Source: Microvirga zambiensis WSM3693
GTDB lineage: Bacteria > Pseudomonadota > Alphaproteobacteria > Rhizobiales > Beijerinckiaceae
Reading direction: 5' to 3'
DNA length: 42,382 bases
Assembly: GCF_016735695.1 (NCBI RefSeq)
Contig: NZ_JAERQD010000051.1
Location: 1-42,382 of the forward strand
Shown: one piece after another, positions 20,199 through 28,334 of the stretch
Layout: each line of letters opens with the position of its first letter
How positions within the stretch are numbered: the first letter of the stretch is position 1
The notes under the pieces: generated by a model
Database searches by the model: none
Seen by the model: only the letters and a program-made list of their open reading frames with translations
Told to the model about the DNA's origin: nothing
Translations under genes and position numbers: made by a program

Positions 20199-20398
20199 TG
20201 GGCCACCCAGGCGTGTCCAGCCGCGCGGCCGTAAAGCTACGGCGCTTCGAGCGCAGCCGGGATGTGATCGGATTGTAGGTTGAGAGAGGCTCTTACACGG
20301 ACCTTGAGCAAATTCAAAGGCCTGAGCCATGATTTAGACAGGCAATGCCCATGCGGTGAGATCCGCGCGGGATAAGGCAGGAACGGAGCTGGGAAAAC

Positions 20399-21226
20399 AT
20401 GGCCATGACGGAAGAACCGCGCTGGGCGTTGATCACGGGAGCCTCGAGCGGGATCGGCGCGGAGCTGGCCCGCGCCTTCGCCGCCCGGGGCTATGACCTG
20501 ATCCTGGTGGCACGGCGGCATGAGCGGCTGGAGGCGCTGGCCCAGGAAATTCAGGGAAAGCACGGGGTCCGAGCCGAGACCATGGCCCTCGACCTGGAGG
20601 ATAGGGAGTCGCCCCAGGATCTCGTCGAAATGCTTCGCGACAGGGGCATCCAGGTCCATACCCTCGTGAACAATGCCGGATTCGGGTTGAGGGGCAATTT
20701 CGCAACCCTGGCTTTCGAGCGGCAGCTCGCGATGATCGACTTGAATGTGAGAGCGCTCACGGCTTTGTCCCGCCTGCTGCTGCCGGGCATGATGGAGCGG
20801 GGATCCGGCGGCATCCTGAACGTGTCCTCCACGGCGGCCTTCCAGGCCGGTCCCCACATGGCCGTCTATTATGCCACCAAGGCCTTCGTGCTCTCCCTGT
20901 CCGAGGGGCTCCATGAAGAGGCCAAGCCTCGGGGCGTGACGGTGACGGCCCTTTGCCCGGGATCGACCGAGAGCGAGTTCTCCGCAAATGCGGATGTGGA
21001 ATATTCCAGGACTCTCAGGCCCACGATCATGACGGCTGCGGAGGTGGCGCGGCTCGGCATCGAGGGCTACGAGGCGGGCCAGGCCATCGTGGTCACGGGT
21101 CGCACCAACTGGCTCGGCACCCTGGGGGCCAAGTTCCTCCCGCGCAGAATCGCCCGCAGGATCGCCGGGCGCCTTCAGCGGGGCGAGGTGACTGGCCACG
21201 CGGAACAGGCTAACGAGAAGGCGTGA
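20399..21226 (+). CDS. Short-chain dehydrogenase/reductase
   Basis: A 275-residue classical SDR. The NAD(P)-binding TGASSGIG lies at residues 13-20, NNAG near 90, and a catalytic set of Ser (NVSSTAAF) and YxxxK (YYATK) near 140-160. The ARRHERLEAL segment after the second strand has basic residues suggesting NADP preference. It oxidises or reduces an unknown alcohol or ketone. The C-terminus carries a basic tail (RRIARRIAGRLQRG) that may touch the membrane. Its TGA overlaps the GTG of the gtrA-like gene, so the two are translationally coupled, which may hint at a lipid or glycan substrate. It is divergent from carB across a 200-bp gap. Confidence 0.9.
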   Translation: MAMTEEPRWALITGASSGIGAELARAFAARGYDLILVARRHERLEALAQEIQGKHGVRAETMALDLEDRESPQDLVEMLRDRGIQVHTLVNNAGFGLRGNFATLAFERQLAMIDLNVRALTALSRLLLPGMMERGSGGILNVSSTAAFQAGPHMAVYYATKAFVLSLSEGLHEEAKPRGVTVTALCPGSTESEFSANADVEYSRTLRPTIMTAAEVARLGIEGYEAGQAIVVTGRTNWLGTLGAKFLPRRIARRIAGRLQRGEVTGHAEQANEKA

Positions 21227-21618
21227 CCGCGCTTTCTCCTCTCCATCGCCTGAGCCGCCAGTTCACCGCCTTCTTCGGGGTGGGCATGGTTGCGGCCGTC
21301 GTTCATTACGGGCTTCTGATCGGCCTCGTGGAGGGCGGGGCGCTCCATCCGGTTCCGGCGACGCTTGCCGGCTACGTGGCGGGGGGCGCGGTTTCCTATG
21401 TGCTCAACCGCAGGCACACCTATGCCAGCAACCGGCCGCACCGGGAGGCGACCTGGCGCTTCGCCGCCGTCGCCTTCGTCGGTTTCCTGGTGACCTGGTT
21501 CCTCATGCATGCGTTCACTGTCTGGCTCAGCGCGCCCTATCTGCCCGCCCAGATCGTCACCACGGGCGTCGTCATGCTGTGGAGCTTTATCGCGCACAAG
21601 ATTTGGACATTTGCCTAA
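21223..21618 (+). CDS. GtrA-family membrane protein
   Basis: A 131-residue protein with four predicted membrane helices, of the GtrA family thought to flip undecaprenyl-linked sugars across the inner membrane during O-antigen, arabinogalactan or teichoic acid modification. Family signs are the N-terminal FTAFFGVGMVAAVVHY, the Asn-Arg pair in VSYVLNRRHTY, and the C-terminal WSFIAHKIWTF. It starts with GTG overlapping the stop of the SDR gene (GTGA). No glycosyltransferase partner lies nearby, so the lipid-linked sugar is unknown. Confidence 0.88.
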   Translation: MTALSPLHRLSRQFTAFFGVGMVAAVVHYGLLIGLVEGGALHPVPATLAGYVAGGAVSYVLNRRHTYASNRPHREATWRFAAVAFVGFLVTWFLMHAFTVWLSAPYLPAQIVTTGVVMLWSFIAHKIWTFA

Positions 21619-21763
21619 GCCGGCGGCCGACGGCTGAGAATCGGCCTCGGTCCAAGCCTTCCATGCAGGTCAGGGCTGCGTTCGGGCGGGTCCTCCGAAT
21701 CTTTTTGCAGTGCAATATTGGGCTTCGTCTTTCCCATATTTCACTGAGAAGCGTAGAGGCCCC

Positions 21764-23011
21764 ATGTCCGACATGGCCATTGCCGAGGAAGCCTGTCTTG
21801 CGGTCAAGGACAGGGCTCCCGCCGTTCCGCAATCGCGACTGGCCGTTGCCCTGATCGAGCTCGCGCTCGCCGTCGGCAGCTTCGGCATCGGCACGGGCGA
21901 GTTCGCGATCATGGGTCTGCTGCCGAACGTGGCGCAGGAATTCAACGTCACGACGCCCCAGGCCGGACATGCCATCAGCGCCTATGCGCTCGGCGTCGTG
22001 GTCGGCGCGCCGATCATTGCGGTGCTGGCAGCCAAGCTCGCGCGCCAGACGCTGCTTCTCCTGCTGATGGCGGTGTTCGCAATCGGCAACGTGGTCAGTG
22101 CCGTGGCGCCGAGCTTCGAATCCTTCGTGCTCCTGCGCTTCCTCACCGGCCTGCCGCACGGGGCCTATTTCGGCGTGGCCGTCCTGGTCGCGGCCTCGCT
22201 GGTTCCGCCCAACAAGCGCACCCAGGCCGTGGCCCGGGTGATGATGGGCCTGACCGTCGCGACCCTCATCGGCACGCCCGTTGCCACCTGGTTCGGGCAG
22301 GCCCTGAGCTGGCGCATCGCCTTCGGCGCCGTCGGCTTCATGGCCGCGCTCACGGTGGTGCTCATCTGGTTGTTCCTGCCGAAAGACGAGGTCCACGAGG
22401 GGGCAAGCCCTATGCGCGAGCTCGGGGCCTTCAGGCGCAAGCAGGTCTGGTTCACGCTCGGCATCGGTGCGGTGGGCTTCGGCGGCCTGTTCTCCGTCTT
22501 CTCCTACATCGCCTCGACCGCGACCGAAGTCGCCGGGATGCCCGACAGCGCCGTTCCGATGATGATGGCGCTCTTCGGCTCCGGCATGATCGTCGGCAAC
22601 CTCGTCGGCGCCTGGTTTGCCGACCGGAACCTGATGGCGACCATCGGTGGGGTGCTGGCCTGCAGCGTCGTGGTGATGACGGTGCTGTGGCTCACCGCGG
22701 AAAACCCGTTCATGCTCGCGCTCTGCGTCTTCCTCGTCGGCTGCAGCGTCGCCATCGGGCCGGCGCTCCAGACCCGGCTCATGGATGTGGCGGCCGACGC
22801 GCAGACCCTGGCAGCGGCGCTCAATCACTCCGCCTTCAACATCGCCAACGCCCTCGGCGCCTGGCTCGGCGGCCTGGCGATCGCGGCGGGCTATGGCTTT
22901 GCCGCGACCGGATGGGTCGGCGCGGCTCTGGCGGTTGCAGGTCTTTGCGTGTTCGGGCTCTCGCTCCTGAGCGATCAGCGTTCGGCGAAATCCTCGCTGT
23001 CGCGGGCCTGA
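21764..23011 (+). CDS. MFS transporter, AraJ/YdhP type
   Basis: A 415-residue major facilitator with about twelve membrane helices. The helix 1 region FGIGTGEFAIMGLLPNVA and the later GLPHGAYFG motif are typical of the AraJ/YdhP branch of drug:proton antiporters (DHA1). These pumps export sugars, drugs or purine-like compounds; the substrate here is not known. ATG 21764 is chosen because AGAGG lies four bases upstream; ATG 21710 has no ribosome site. Its end overlaps the tail of the methyltransferase gene on the other strand by 37 bases. Confidence 0.88.
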   Translation: MSDMAIAEEACLAVKDRAPAVPQSRLAVALIELALAVGSFGIGTGEFAIMGLLPNVAQEFNVTTPQAGHAISAYALGVVVGAPIIAVLAAKLARQTLLLLLMAVFAIGNVVSAVAPSFESFVLLRFLTGLPHGAYFGVAVLVAASLVPPNKRTQAVARVMMGLTVATLIGTPVATWFGQALSWRIAFGAVGFMAALTVVLIWLFLPKDEVHEGASPMRELGAFRRKQVWFTLGIGAVGFGGLFSVFSYIASTATEVAGMPDSAVPMMMALFGSGMIVGNLVGAWFADRNLMATIGGVLACSVVVMTVLWLTAENPFMLALCVFLVGCSVAIGPALQTRLMDVAADAQTLAAALNHSAFNIANALGAWLGGLAIAAGYGFAATGWVGAALAVAGLCVFGLSLLSDQRSAKSSLSRA

Positions 23012-23697
23012 ACGGGACGCCCCACAAAGGTCATGCGCGCCTGATTGTGCCCGAGATTGCGCGCGGCGCGCTCGGGCACGAAGCCGGCATCCCTGAGCAG
23101 GTCGACGATCTCCTCCTCGCTGTACTGGGCAAGGCCGATCTCTTCGCGGATCTTGCGGTATTCCGAGAAGGCGGTGCGGGCGAGGCCGGTGACGGCCGAC
23201 CGCAGGAATCCCCCCTGCCAGGCGAAGGAGAGCAGCGCTTTCGCATCGGTGACGGGGCTGATGTCCGGCGGGATGATGTCGCCGAGCACCAGCCGGCCAT
23301 CGCACTTCAGCTTGTTCCGCGCGAGCGAGAGCAGGGCTCGGAACTCGTCGAGGGAGAGATACTGGACGAGTGAGTTCACGACGATGAGGTCGAGAGATTC
23401 CTCGGGCAGGTGAGGCACGTCGTCGGTCGAGACAACGGCGATTCGTCCGTTGCCCCTAAATTTTACGTTCAGACGCTCGCGCACCAGCGGCGCGGCATCG
23501 CTCAGATAAAGACACGCGCATTTGGCGGCAATCGTGTCCGCGAACAGCGCCTCGCCGCAGCCATAGTCGAGCACGATGGCCTCGGGCGAGGGGATGAGGC
23601 CGATGATGTCGTTGGCGATCAGCCGGTAGTGCAGCAGCTTGTGCCGCTCACTCGTATAGATCGGCGTGTCCTGGTTCCAGTAATCGCGCCAGTTCAT
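22975..23697 (-). CDS. Class I SAM-dependent methyltransferase
   Basis: A 240-residue Rossmann-fold methyltransferase. Motif I is VLDYGCGEALFAD near residue 43, the acidic residue after strand 2 is in LYLSDAAP, and the post-motif LDLIVVNSLVQYL marks strand 4. It transfers a methyl group from SAM to an unknown acceptor. ATG 23697 (MNWRDYW) is preferred; an open frame to 23727 exists. It converges with the MFS gene and their 3' ends overlap. No metabolic partner is adjacent, so the substrate cannot be guessed from context. Confidence 0.85.
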   Translation of the reverse strand: MNWRDYWNQDTPIYTSERHKLLHYRLIANDIIGLIPSPEAIVLDYGCGEALFADTIAAKCACLYLSDAAPLVRERLNVKFRGNGRIAVVSTDDVPHLPEESLDLIVVNSLVQYLSLDEFRALLSLARNKLKCDGRLVLGDIIPPDISPVTDAKALLSFAWQGGFLRSAVTGLARTAFSEYRKIREEIGLAQYSEEEIVDLLRDAGFVPERAARNLGHNQARMTFVGRPVQARDSEDFAER

Positions 23698-23826
23698 CGA
23701 AAGTGCCCCGCTCCAGTCCCTGGCCACGAGTCATGGCGGGTTAGGCCTCGTTTCGCAACTCCGGCTTTCGAGGGGCAGGGGCATCACCCTCAGAGGCTGG
23801 TTCGAAAAGGGCTTCTGCTCCATAGC

Positions 23827-23932
23827 CCTCATCCTGAGGAGCAAGCATTGCTCGCGTCTCGAAGGACGAGGGCGTCTCCAGAGACCACTGGACGATCCTT
23901 CGAGACGCCGCTCCGCGGCTCCTCAGGATGAG
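23827..23932. repeat. Cloverleaf-like palindromic repeat, copy 3
   Basis: Outer stem CCTCATCCTGAGG / CCTCAGGATGAGA. Its first arm is GAGCAA/TTGCTC and its last arm GCCGC/GCGGC, both changed from copies 1 and 2 yet still paired. The flanking arms read in the opposite direction to copy 1, while the central CCAGAGACCACTGG keeps copy 1's direction, so the centre is inverted relative to its flanks. Confidence 0.85.
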
Positions 23933-23956
23933 ATGCGACATTTATGAGCCTGCCTC

Positions 23957-24487
23957 TCAGGTCCACAGCTTGACGAGCGGTCCGTCGGCGCCGTCAACCG
24001 GGTCGGCATCGGGCAGGGGCAGCTGGGCGATGCGCTGCTGCGAGGCTGCGAGCGCCCCGGGATCGTCGCGGATCGTGTCGTAATCGGCACCACCCGGATA
24101 GGCGCCGACCACGGCGAAGTCGTCACTCGATTCGATGCAGGCATGGGCGACGCCGGCCGGGATGATTACAACGTCGCCGGCACTCACGCCCACCAGATCG
24201 CCGTCCTCGCCGCCGAACCGGACCCGGGCCGAGCCGGAGACGATGCCGAGCACCTCATGGGTGTTGGAATGGTAGTGATGGAAGTCGTGGATGCCGTTGA
24301 TCCAGGCATTCGTCCAGCCGTTCTTGGCGAAGGTCGCCTTGAAGGTCCTGACGGCGTCATGCTCGGAGGGCGAGACCGCCCCGCGGCGCACGATCAGCGG
24401 CAGGGACGAATTCGGAACGATGCCGCTGCTGCGGAAGACGTAAGTCTCCGTGCCGAGCGGGGCGTTGTAGCCTTTCGCCTGAGCCAT
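23957..24487 (-). CDS. Cupin-domain protein, YjlB-like
   Basis: A 176-residue single-domain cupin. Motif 1 appears as HHYHSNTHEVLGIVSG (metal-binding His-x-His and Glu) and motif 2 as GDVVIIPAGVAHACIES, which supplies the final His. The remainder resembles the YjlB-type cupins of bacilli and proteobacteria. Cupins may be dioxygenases, isomerases or sugar-binding proteins; no substrate is known for this group. It follows the small membrane protein gene on the same strand with 74 bases between. Nothing in the sequence shows how it is controlled. Confidence 0.85.
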   Translation of the reverse strand: MAQAKGYNAPLGTETYVFRSSGIVPNSSLPLIVRRGAVSPSEHDAVRTFKATFAKNGWTNAWINGIHDFHHYHSNTHEVLGIVSGSARVRFGGEDGDLVGVSAGDVVIIPAGVAHACIESSDDFAVVGAYPGGADYDTIRDDPGALAASQQRIAQLPLPDADPVDGADGPLVKLWT

Positions 24488-24561
24488 GTGCCTCTCCCTT
24501 CAGATCGCGGAGAGAACGCATGGTGCGGGCGAAAGATCGAGCGGGACCGTTGCAGGGTCGC

Positions 24562-24936
24562 TTACATGCCGATGAGCATCGCCGCGACCGCGCGGTCGAT
24601 CGACAGGTAGAACATCGCAAACGCTACGAGGGCTGCGATGGCGAACTCCGCCGCCTGGCTCCTCATGATGCGGAACCGGGCGAACAGGTTCTGCCCGAAG
24701 ACCGAGATCAGCCAGGCCGCCGTGAGCACCACCGGGAAGATGAAAAGATAGGACCAGGTGCTCTCGACCGTGCCCACATTGGTGGGGTCGATCAGGGGGC
24801 GGATGTTGCGCACCCAGGGAGCGTAAAGCGCGGCATAGAGCGAGGTCAGCCAGGAGAGCGTGACCGCGATGCCGAGATGGAACGTGAACAGGTTGTGCAG
24901 GCGGCTGAATTCGCCGGAATCGTCATCGAAATCCAT
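24562..24936 (-). CDS. Small inner-membrane protein of unknown function
   Basis: A 124-residue protein with three likely membrane helices (around residues 22-40, 66-85 and 97-118) and an acidic N-terminus MDFDDDSGEF. ATG 24936 is preferred because a GGGGG-like ribosome site precedes it; the frame is open to 24969. I do not recognise the family. It lies 155 bases downstream of carA on the same strand, but the intervening AT-rich palindrome (24965-24986) suggests its own promoter. Its neighbour downstream is the cupin gene. Confidence 0.75.
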   Translation of the reverse strand: MDFDDDSGEFSRLHNLFTFHLGIAVTLSWLTSLYAALYAPWVRNIRPLIDPTNVGTVESTWSYLFIFPVVLTAAWLISVFGQNLFARFRIMRSQAAEFAIAALVAFAMFYLSIDRAVAAMLIGM

Positions 24937-24964
24937 TGGAAGAACCCCCAAACCAAGGATCGGA

Positions 24965-24986
24965 ATCAATTATTTTTATAATTGAT
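24965..24986. promoter_or_regulatory. 22-bp AT-rich palindrome upstream of the small membrane protein
   Basis: A perfect 9-bp dyad, ATCAATTAT (24965-24973) and ATAATTGAT (24978-24986), around TTTT, in a region otherwise GC-rich. It lies 29 bases upstream of the minus-strand start at 24936, a good place for an operator. The binding protein is unknown. Confidence 0.5.
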
Positions 24987-25008
24987 CATCGGTACCGTGA
25001 TTTGGGCG

Positions 25009-25043
25009 GCCGGCGCAATCGACCGGTTTGTCGCGGCGCCGGC
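25009..25043 (-). terminator. Possible terminator after carA
   Basis: GCCGGCGC (25009-25016) pairs with GCGCCGGC (25036-25043) around a 19-base loop, beyond the carA stop. The large loop and missing T run make this weak. Confidence 0.3.
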
Positions 25044-25091
25044 TCTCCCAACACATTTTCGTCAGGCTTAGGTCTGTCGGGCCCGTTTCTT

Positions 25092-26297
25092 TCAGACTTT
25101 GGCCTTTTTGTCGTCCATCAGCTGCACGAAGCGGTCGAACAGGTAATGGCTGTCCTGCGGGCCGGGCGAGGCTTCCGGGTGATACTGCACCGAGAAGGCG
25201 GGACGGTCGGTGAGCGAGATGCCGCAGTTCGAGCCGTCGAAGAGCGAGACATGGGTCTCGACCGCATTCGTCGGCAGGGTCTGCGGATCCACCGCGAAGC
25301 CGTGGTTCATGGAGGTGATCTCGACCTTGCCGGTGGTCTTGTCCTTCACCGGATGGTTCGCGCCATGATGGCCCTGGTGCATCTTCTTGGTCTTCGCGCC
25401 GACGGCGAGGCTCAGCATCTGGTGGCCGAGGCAGATGCCGAAGGTCGGGATCTTCTCGTCGAGCACCTTGCGGATCACCGGCACCGCGTATTCGCCGGTC
25501 GCGGCAGGGTCGCCGGGGCCGTTGGAGAGAAACACGCCATCCGGCTTGAGCGCCAGCACATCGTCCGCCGAGGCGGTGGCGGGCACCACCGTGACCTTGC
25601 AGCCGGCCCGGGCGAGAAGCCGCAGGATGTTGCGCTTCACGCCGTAATCGATGGCGACCACGTGATGCTTGAGAGCGCCGTCCTGGTGGCCGTAGCCCTC
25701 GCCCCGTGTCCAGGTGGTCTCCTCCCAGCCGTAGCGCTGGGCGCTGGTGACGAGAGGCACGAGATCCTGGCCGTCCATGGAGGGGAGGGCGGCGGCCTTG
25801 GCCTTCAGGGCTTCGAGGTCGAAATTGCCCTCGGGGCTATGGGCGATGACCGCATTCGGCATGCCCTTGTCGCGGATGAGTGCCGTCAGGGCCCGCGTGT
25901 CGATGCCGGTGAGGCCGACGATGCTGCGGGCTTTCAGCCAGGCATCGAGATCGCGGGAGGCGCGCCAGTTGGACGGCTCGGTGATCGAGGCCGCCAGAAC
26001 GGCGCCGCGCACCCCCGAGGAGGAGGCGGCGTTGACGCTCTCGATGTCTTCCTCGTTGGTGCCCACATTGCCGATATGCGGGAAGGTGAAGGTGATGATC
26101 TGGCCGGCATAGGACGGGTCGGTCAGGATCTCCTGATAGCCCGTCATCGCGGTGTTGAAGCAGACCTCGCCGGTCGCCTCGCCGACGGCGCCGATGCCGA
26201 AGCCTTCGAGGACCGTGCCGTCCTGGAGCACGAGAACGGCCGTCGCGCGCGGCTCTGCCCAGCCACCCGCCGTGTCTTTGTCTTGCAGCATCGTCAT
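25092..26297 (-). CDS. carA: Carbamoyl-phosphate synthase small subunit
   Basis: A 401-residue glutaminase subunit that releases ammonia from glutamine and passes it through a tunnel to CarB. The N-terminal domain starts ATAVLVLQDGTVLEG. The C-terminal triad-type glutamine amidotransferase has the nucleophile in FGICLGHQM (near residue 290) and the His-Glu pair in QYHPEASPGP (near 375). It also contains the family motif MTGYQEILTDPSY. The length is normal. A weak AAGAGA ribosome site precedes the ATG. It is divergent from yqeY and points toward carB, which lies ~5 kb on, beyond six unrelated genes, so the pair is probably made from separate transcripts. Confidence 0.98.
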   Translation of the reverse strand: MTMLQDKDTAGGWAEPRATAVLVLQDGTVLEGFGIGAVGEATGEVCFNTAMTGYQEILTDPSYAGQIITFTFPHIGNVGTNEEDIESVNAASSSGVRGAVLAASITEPSNWRASRDLDAWLKARSIVGLTGIDTRALTALIRDKGMPNAVIAHSPEGNFDLEALKAKAAALPSMDGQDLVPLVTSAQRYGWEETTWTRGEGYGHQDGALKHHVVAIDYGVKRNILRLLARAGCKVTVVPATASADDVLALKPDGVFLSNGPGDPAATGEYAVPVIRKVLDEKIPTFGICLGHQMLSLAVGAKTKKMHQGHHGANHPVKDKTTGKVEITSMNHGFAVDPQTLPTNAVETHVSLFDGSNCGISLTDRPAFSVQYHPEASPGPQDSHYLFDRFVQLMDDKKAKV

Positions 26298-26432
26298 GAT
26301 CTCTTTAAGTCCGGGGCCAAGAGGCCGTGCTTGAGCAGGCCATGAATGGGCCGCCCGTGAACTATCCCCGTGACTTAAGGGGCCCGGCGCGTCCCGTCAA
26401 CGTTCAAGCGACTTAAAACCAAGGAGAACTCC

Positions 26433-26891
26433 ATGCTGCGCGACCGTTTCACCGCCGAAATGAAGGAGGCCATGAAGGCCGGCGACAAGGGCCGCCTCGG
26501 CGCCATCCGCCTGATCCAGGCCGCTCTCAAGGACAAGGACATCGAAGCCCGCGGCAACGGCAAGGAGCCCCTTTCGGACGAGGAGATCCTCGCTCTGCTC
26601 CAGAAAATGGTGAAGCAGCGCCAGGAATCGATCACCATGTACGAGCAGGGCGGCCGCACCGAACTCGCCGATCAGGAAAAGAACGAGGTCGCGGTGATCA
26701 CCTCCTATCTGCCGCAGCAGATGGACGAGGCCGAGACCAAGGCCGCCATCCAGGCCGCCATCGCCGAGACCGGCGCCGCCTCGATGAAGGACATGGGCAA
26801 GGTCGTGGGTGCCCTGCGGGCAAAATATGCCGGCCGCATGGACTTCGCCAAGGCGAGCGGCCTAGTGAAGGAGATGCTGCCGAAGGGGTGA
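26433..26891 (+). CDS. yqeY: GatB/YqeY-domain protein
   Basis: A 152-residue helical protein that matches the YqeY family, equivalent to the C-terminal tRNA-binding part of the amidotransferase subunit GatB. Signs are the N-terminal MLRDRFTAEMKEAMKAGDKGRLGAIR-type start and the C-terminal GKVVGALRAKYAGRMDFAKASGLVKEML. The free-standing protein has no settled function; a tRNA-related role is inferred from the GatB tail. AAGGAG lies six bases before the ATG. The carA / yqeY divergent pair upstream of dnaG-rpoD is familiar in alphaproteobacteria, although here two transport genes and an orphan gene separate yqeY from dnaG. Confidence 0.93.
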   Translation: MLRDRFTAEMKEAMKAGDKGRLGAIRLIQAALKDKDIEARGNGKEPLSDEEILALLQKMVKQRQESITMYEQGGRTELADQEKNEVAVITSYLPQQMDEAETKAAIQAAIAETGAASMKDMGKVVGALRAKYAGRMDFAKASGLVKEMLPKG

Positions 26892-26921
26892 AGCCGACAT
26901 CAGCGCATTGATCCCCTCCGC

Positions 26922-27011
26922 CGTCATGGCCGCACTTGTTGCAGCCACCCACGTTTTCGGAACCACGGCGTTGCAAAGACGTGGGTCCCCGGGACAAGCC
27001 CGGGGATGACG
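26922..27011. repeat. Palindromic intergenic repeat, GTCATGGC type, copy 1
   Basis: About 90 bases bounded by CGTCAT and ATGACG. Inner stems are ACCCACGT (26947-26954) / ACGTGGGT (26979-26986) and CCCCGGG (26987-26993) / CCCGGGG (26999-27005). A second copy lies at 36617-36712 with different but still pairing inner arms. It follows yqeY and might serve as its 3' hairpin. Confidence 0.75.
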
Positions 27012-27161
27012 TGGAGGGTAGATGACGCCTGCACCCTTACTCTCACCGACGATAAGGACGCGGGCAGGGCCATTTCCCGCTCGGGACATCGGCGCGCATC
27101 GTGTTAAGAGAAGCGAACGGCTTACTTTCCGGCAATGCGCCTATCGAATCTGCGGTGACAC

Positions 27162-27785
27162 ATGAGCCTTGAACTCTGGCTGATCTATCTGGTGGCGGCC
27201 ATCGGCCTCTCCCTGACGCCCGGACCCAATGGACTCCTCTCCCTGACCCATGGGGTCTGCTACGGCTTCCGGCCGACGATCTATACGGTGCTCGGCGGGG
27301 CGCTCGGGTTCTTCATCCTCATCGCGGCCTCGCTCGCCGGCATGGGGGCGCTCCTCGCCGCGTCCGAGCAGGCCTTCACGATCGCCAAGTGGATCGGCGC
27401 AGCCTATCTCGTCTATCTCGGCATCCGCATCTGGCGCGCGCCGGCATCGGTTCTGGAAGTCGCCCAACGGGAGGAGGGGCCGCGTCCGGTGCGTCCGTTC
27501 TGGATGTTCAACCAGGGCTTTTTCGTCGCCGTGTCGAACCCGAAGGCGCTGATCTTCTTCGCGGCTTTCCTGCCGCAATTCATGGTGCCGGGCGTCTCCT
27601 TCACGGTCCAGCTTGCGATCTTCGGCGGCACCTTCGTGGTCGTGGAGGTGCTCTACGAGCTTCTCCTCGCCGTCATGGCCGAGCGCATCGCACCCTGGCT
27701 GACCCGCCACGGCCGCTGGTTCAACCGGGCCGCCGGCGCGACCTTCGTCGGCATCGGCGCGGCGCTCACGACGGCGAGCCGCTAG
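27162..27785 (+). CDS. LysE/RhtB-family amino acid exporter
   Basis: A 207-residue membrane protein with about six helices. The N-terminal LTPGPNGLLSLTHGV is the LysE/RhtB signature near the end of helix 1, and FWMFNQGFFVAVSNPKALIFFAAFLPQF in the middle carries the conserved NPK. The family exports lysine, threonine or homoserine lactones; the substrate cannot be told from sequence. It is followed after 71 bases by the iron permease homologue on the same strand. Its start ATG 27162 has only a weak GGTGA ribosome site. Confidence 0.9.
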   Translation: MSLELWLIYLVAAIGLSLTPGPNGLLSLTHGVCYGFRPTIYTVLGGALGFFILIAASLAGMGALLAASEQAFTIAKWIGAAYLVYLGIRIWRAPASVLEVAQREEGPRPVRPFWMFNQGFFVAVSNPKALIFFAAFLPQFMVPGVSFTVQLAIFGGTFVVVEVLYELLLAVMAERIAPWLTRHGRWFNRAAGATFVGIGAALTTASR

Positions 27786-27832
27786 GCGCGCCCCGGCGCA
27801 TTGAACGGAAAAGCCAGCTCGACCGTTATGAT

Positions 27833-27849
27833 TCCACAGATGTTGTGGA
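27833..27849. promoter_or_regulatory. Dyad overlapping the iron permease ribosome site
   Basis: TCCACA (27833-27838) and TGTGGA (27844-27849) form a perfect 6-bp dyad with a 5-base spacer. The right arm covers part of the Shine-Dalgarno sequence GGAG (27847-27850), so it could be either an operator or an RNA hairpin that masks the ribosome site. Confidence 0.4.
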
Positions 27850-27856
27850 GTCGCGT

Positions 27857-28285
27857 ATGGACAAGTTCTTCGCCAAGTTCGCCAATGGTGCGGCCCATGT
27901 GGCGGGAACTCCGATCGTGTTTCTGGCCTGCGTCGTCCTCGTCCTGGCCTGGGGGGCCTCGGGTCCCTTCTTCGACTACTCGGAGAACTGGCAGCTGGTG
28001 ATCAACACCAGCACGACCATCATCACGTTCCTCATGGTCTTCCTGATCCAGAACACGCAGAACCGCGATGGTGCGGCCGTGCAGACCAAGCTCGACGAGC
28101 TCATCCGCTCATCGAGCGCGGACGACATCTTCATGGGAATCGAGAAGCTTACCGACAAGGAGCTCGAGGCGCTACACGACCGCTGCGAACAGATGGCCAA
28201 GGACAGCGCCGTCGTCCTTCAGAAGACCAAGGCCGAGCGCGCCAAGCGGGCGACCAAGCCGGGCACGCACCGGCACAGCGCCTGA
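27857..28285 (+). CDS. Low-affinity iron permease family protein
   Basis: A 142-residue protein with two membrane helices (about residues 18-38 and 48-68) followed by a soluble tail rich in charged residues. The second helix and its sequel TFLMVFLIQNTQNRDGAAVQTKLDELI are the mark of the family named after yeast Fet4-type low-affinity iron permeases. Bacterial members are short and their transport role is not well established. ATG 27857 has GGAG six bases upstream. The coding frame is open further upstream, inside the LysE gene, but no start there is credible. Confidence 0.85.
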   Translation: MDKFFAKFANGAAHVAGTPIVFLACVVLVLAWGASGPFFDYSENWQLVINTSTTIITFLMVFLIQNTQNRDGAAVQTKLDELIRSSSADDIFMGIEKLTDKELEALHDRCEQMAKDSAVVLQKTKAERAKRATKPGTHRHSA

Positions 28286-28334
28286 GCGCCGGGAGCGATA
28301 CAGGATCCGCCGTGTCGGGGTTCTCAATGGACTC

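Noticed and set aside
20199..20330. 44-residue N-terminal extension of CarB
   Set aside because: CarB proteins begin at MPKRTDI; the extension has no homology and crosses the promoter region.
21587..23305. 572-codon minus-strand frame opposite the MFS gene
   Set aside because: Shadow frame across two real genes; composition is not protein-like.
27389..27856. Fusion of the LysE frame region with the iron permease (298-codon frame)
   Set aside because: The upstream part is out of frame with LysE and Arg-rich; the permease has its own ATG and ribosome site at 27857.
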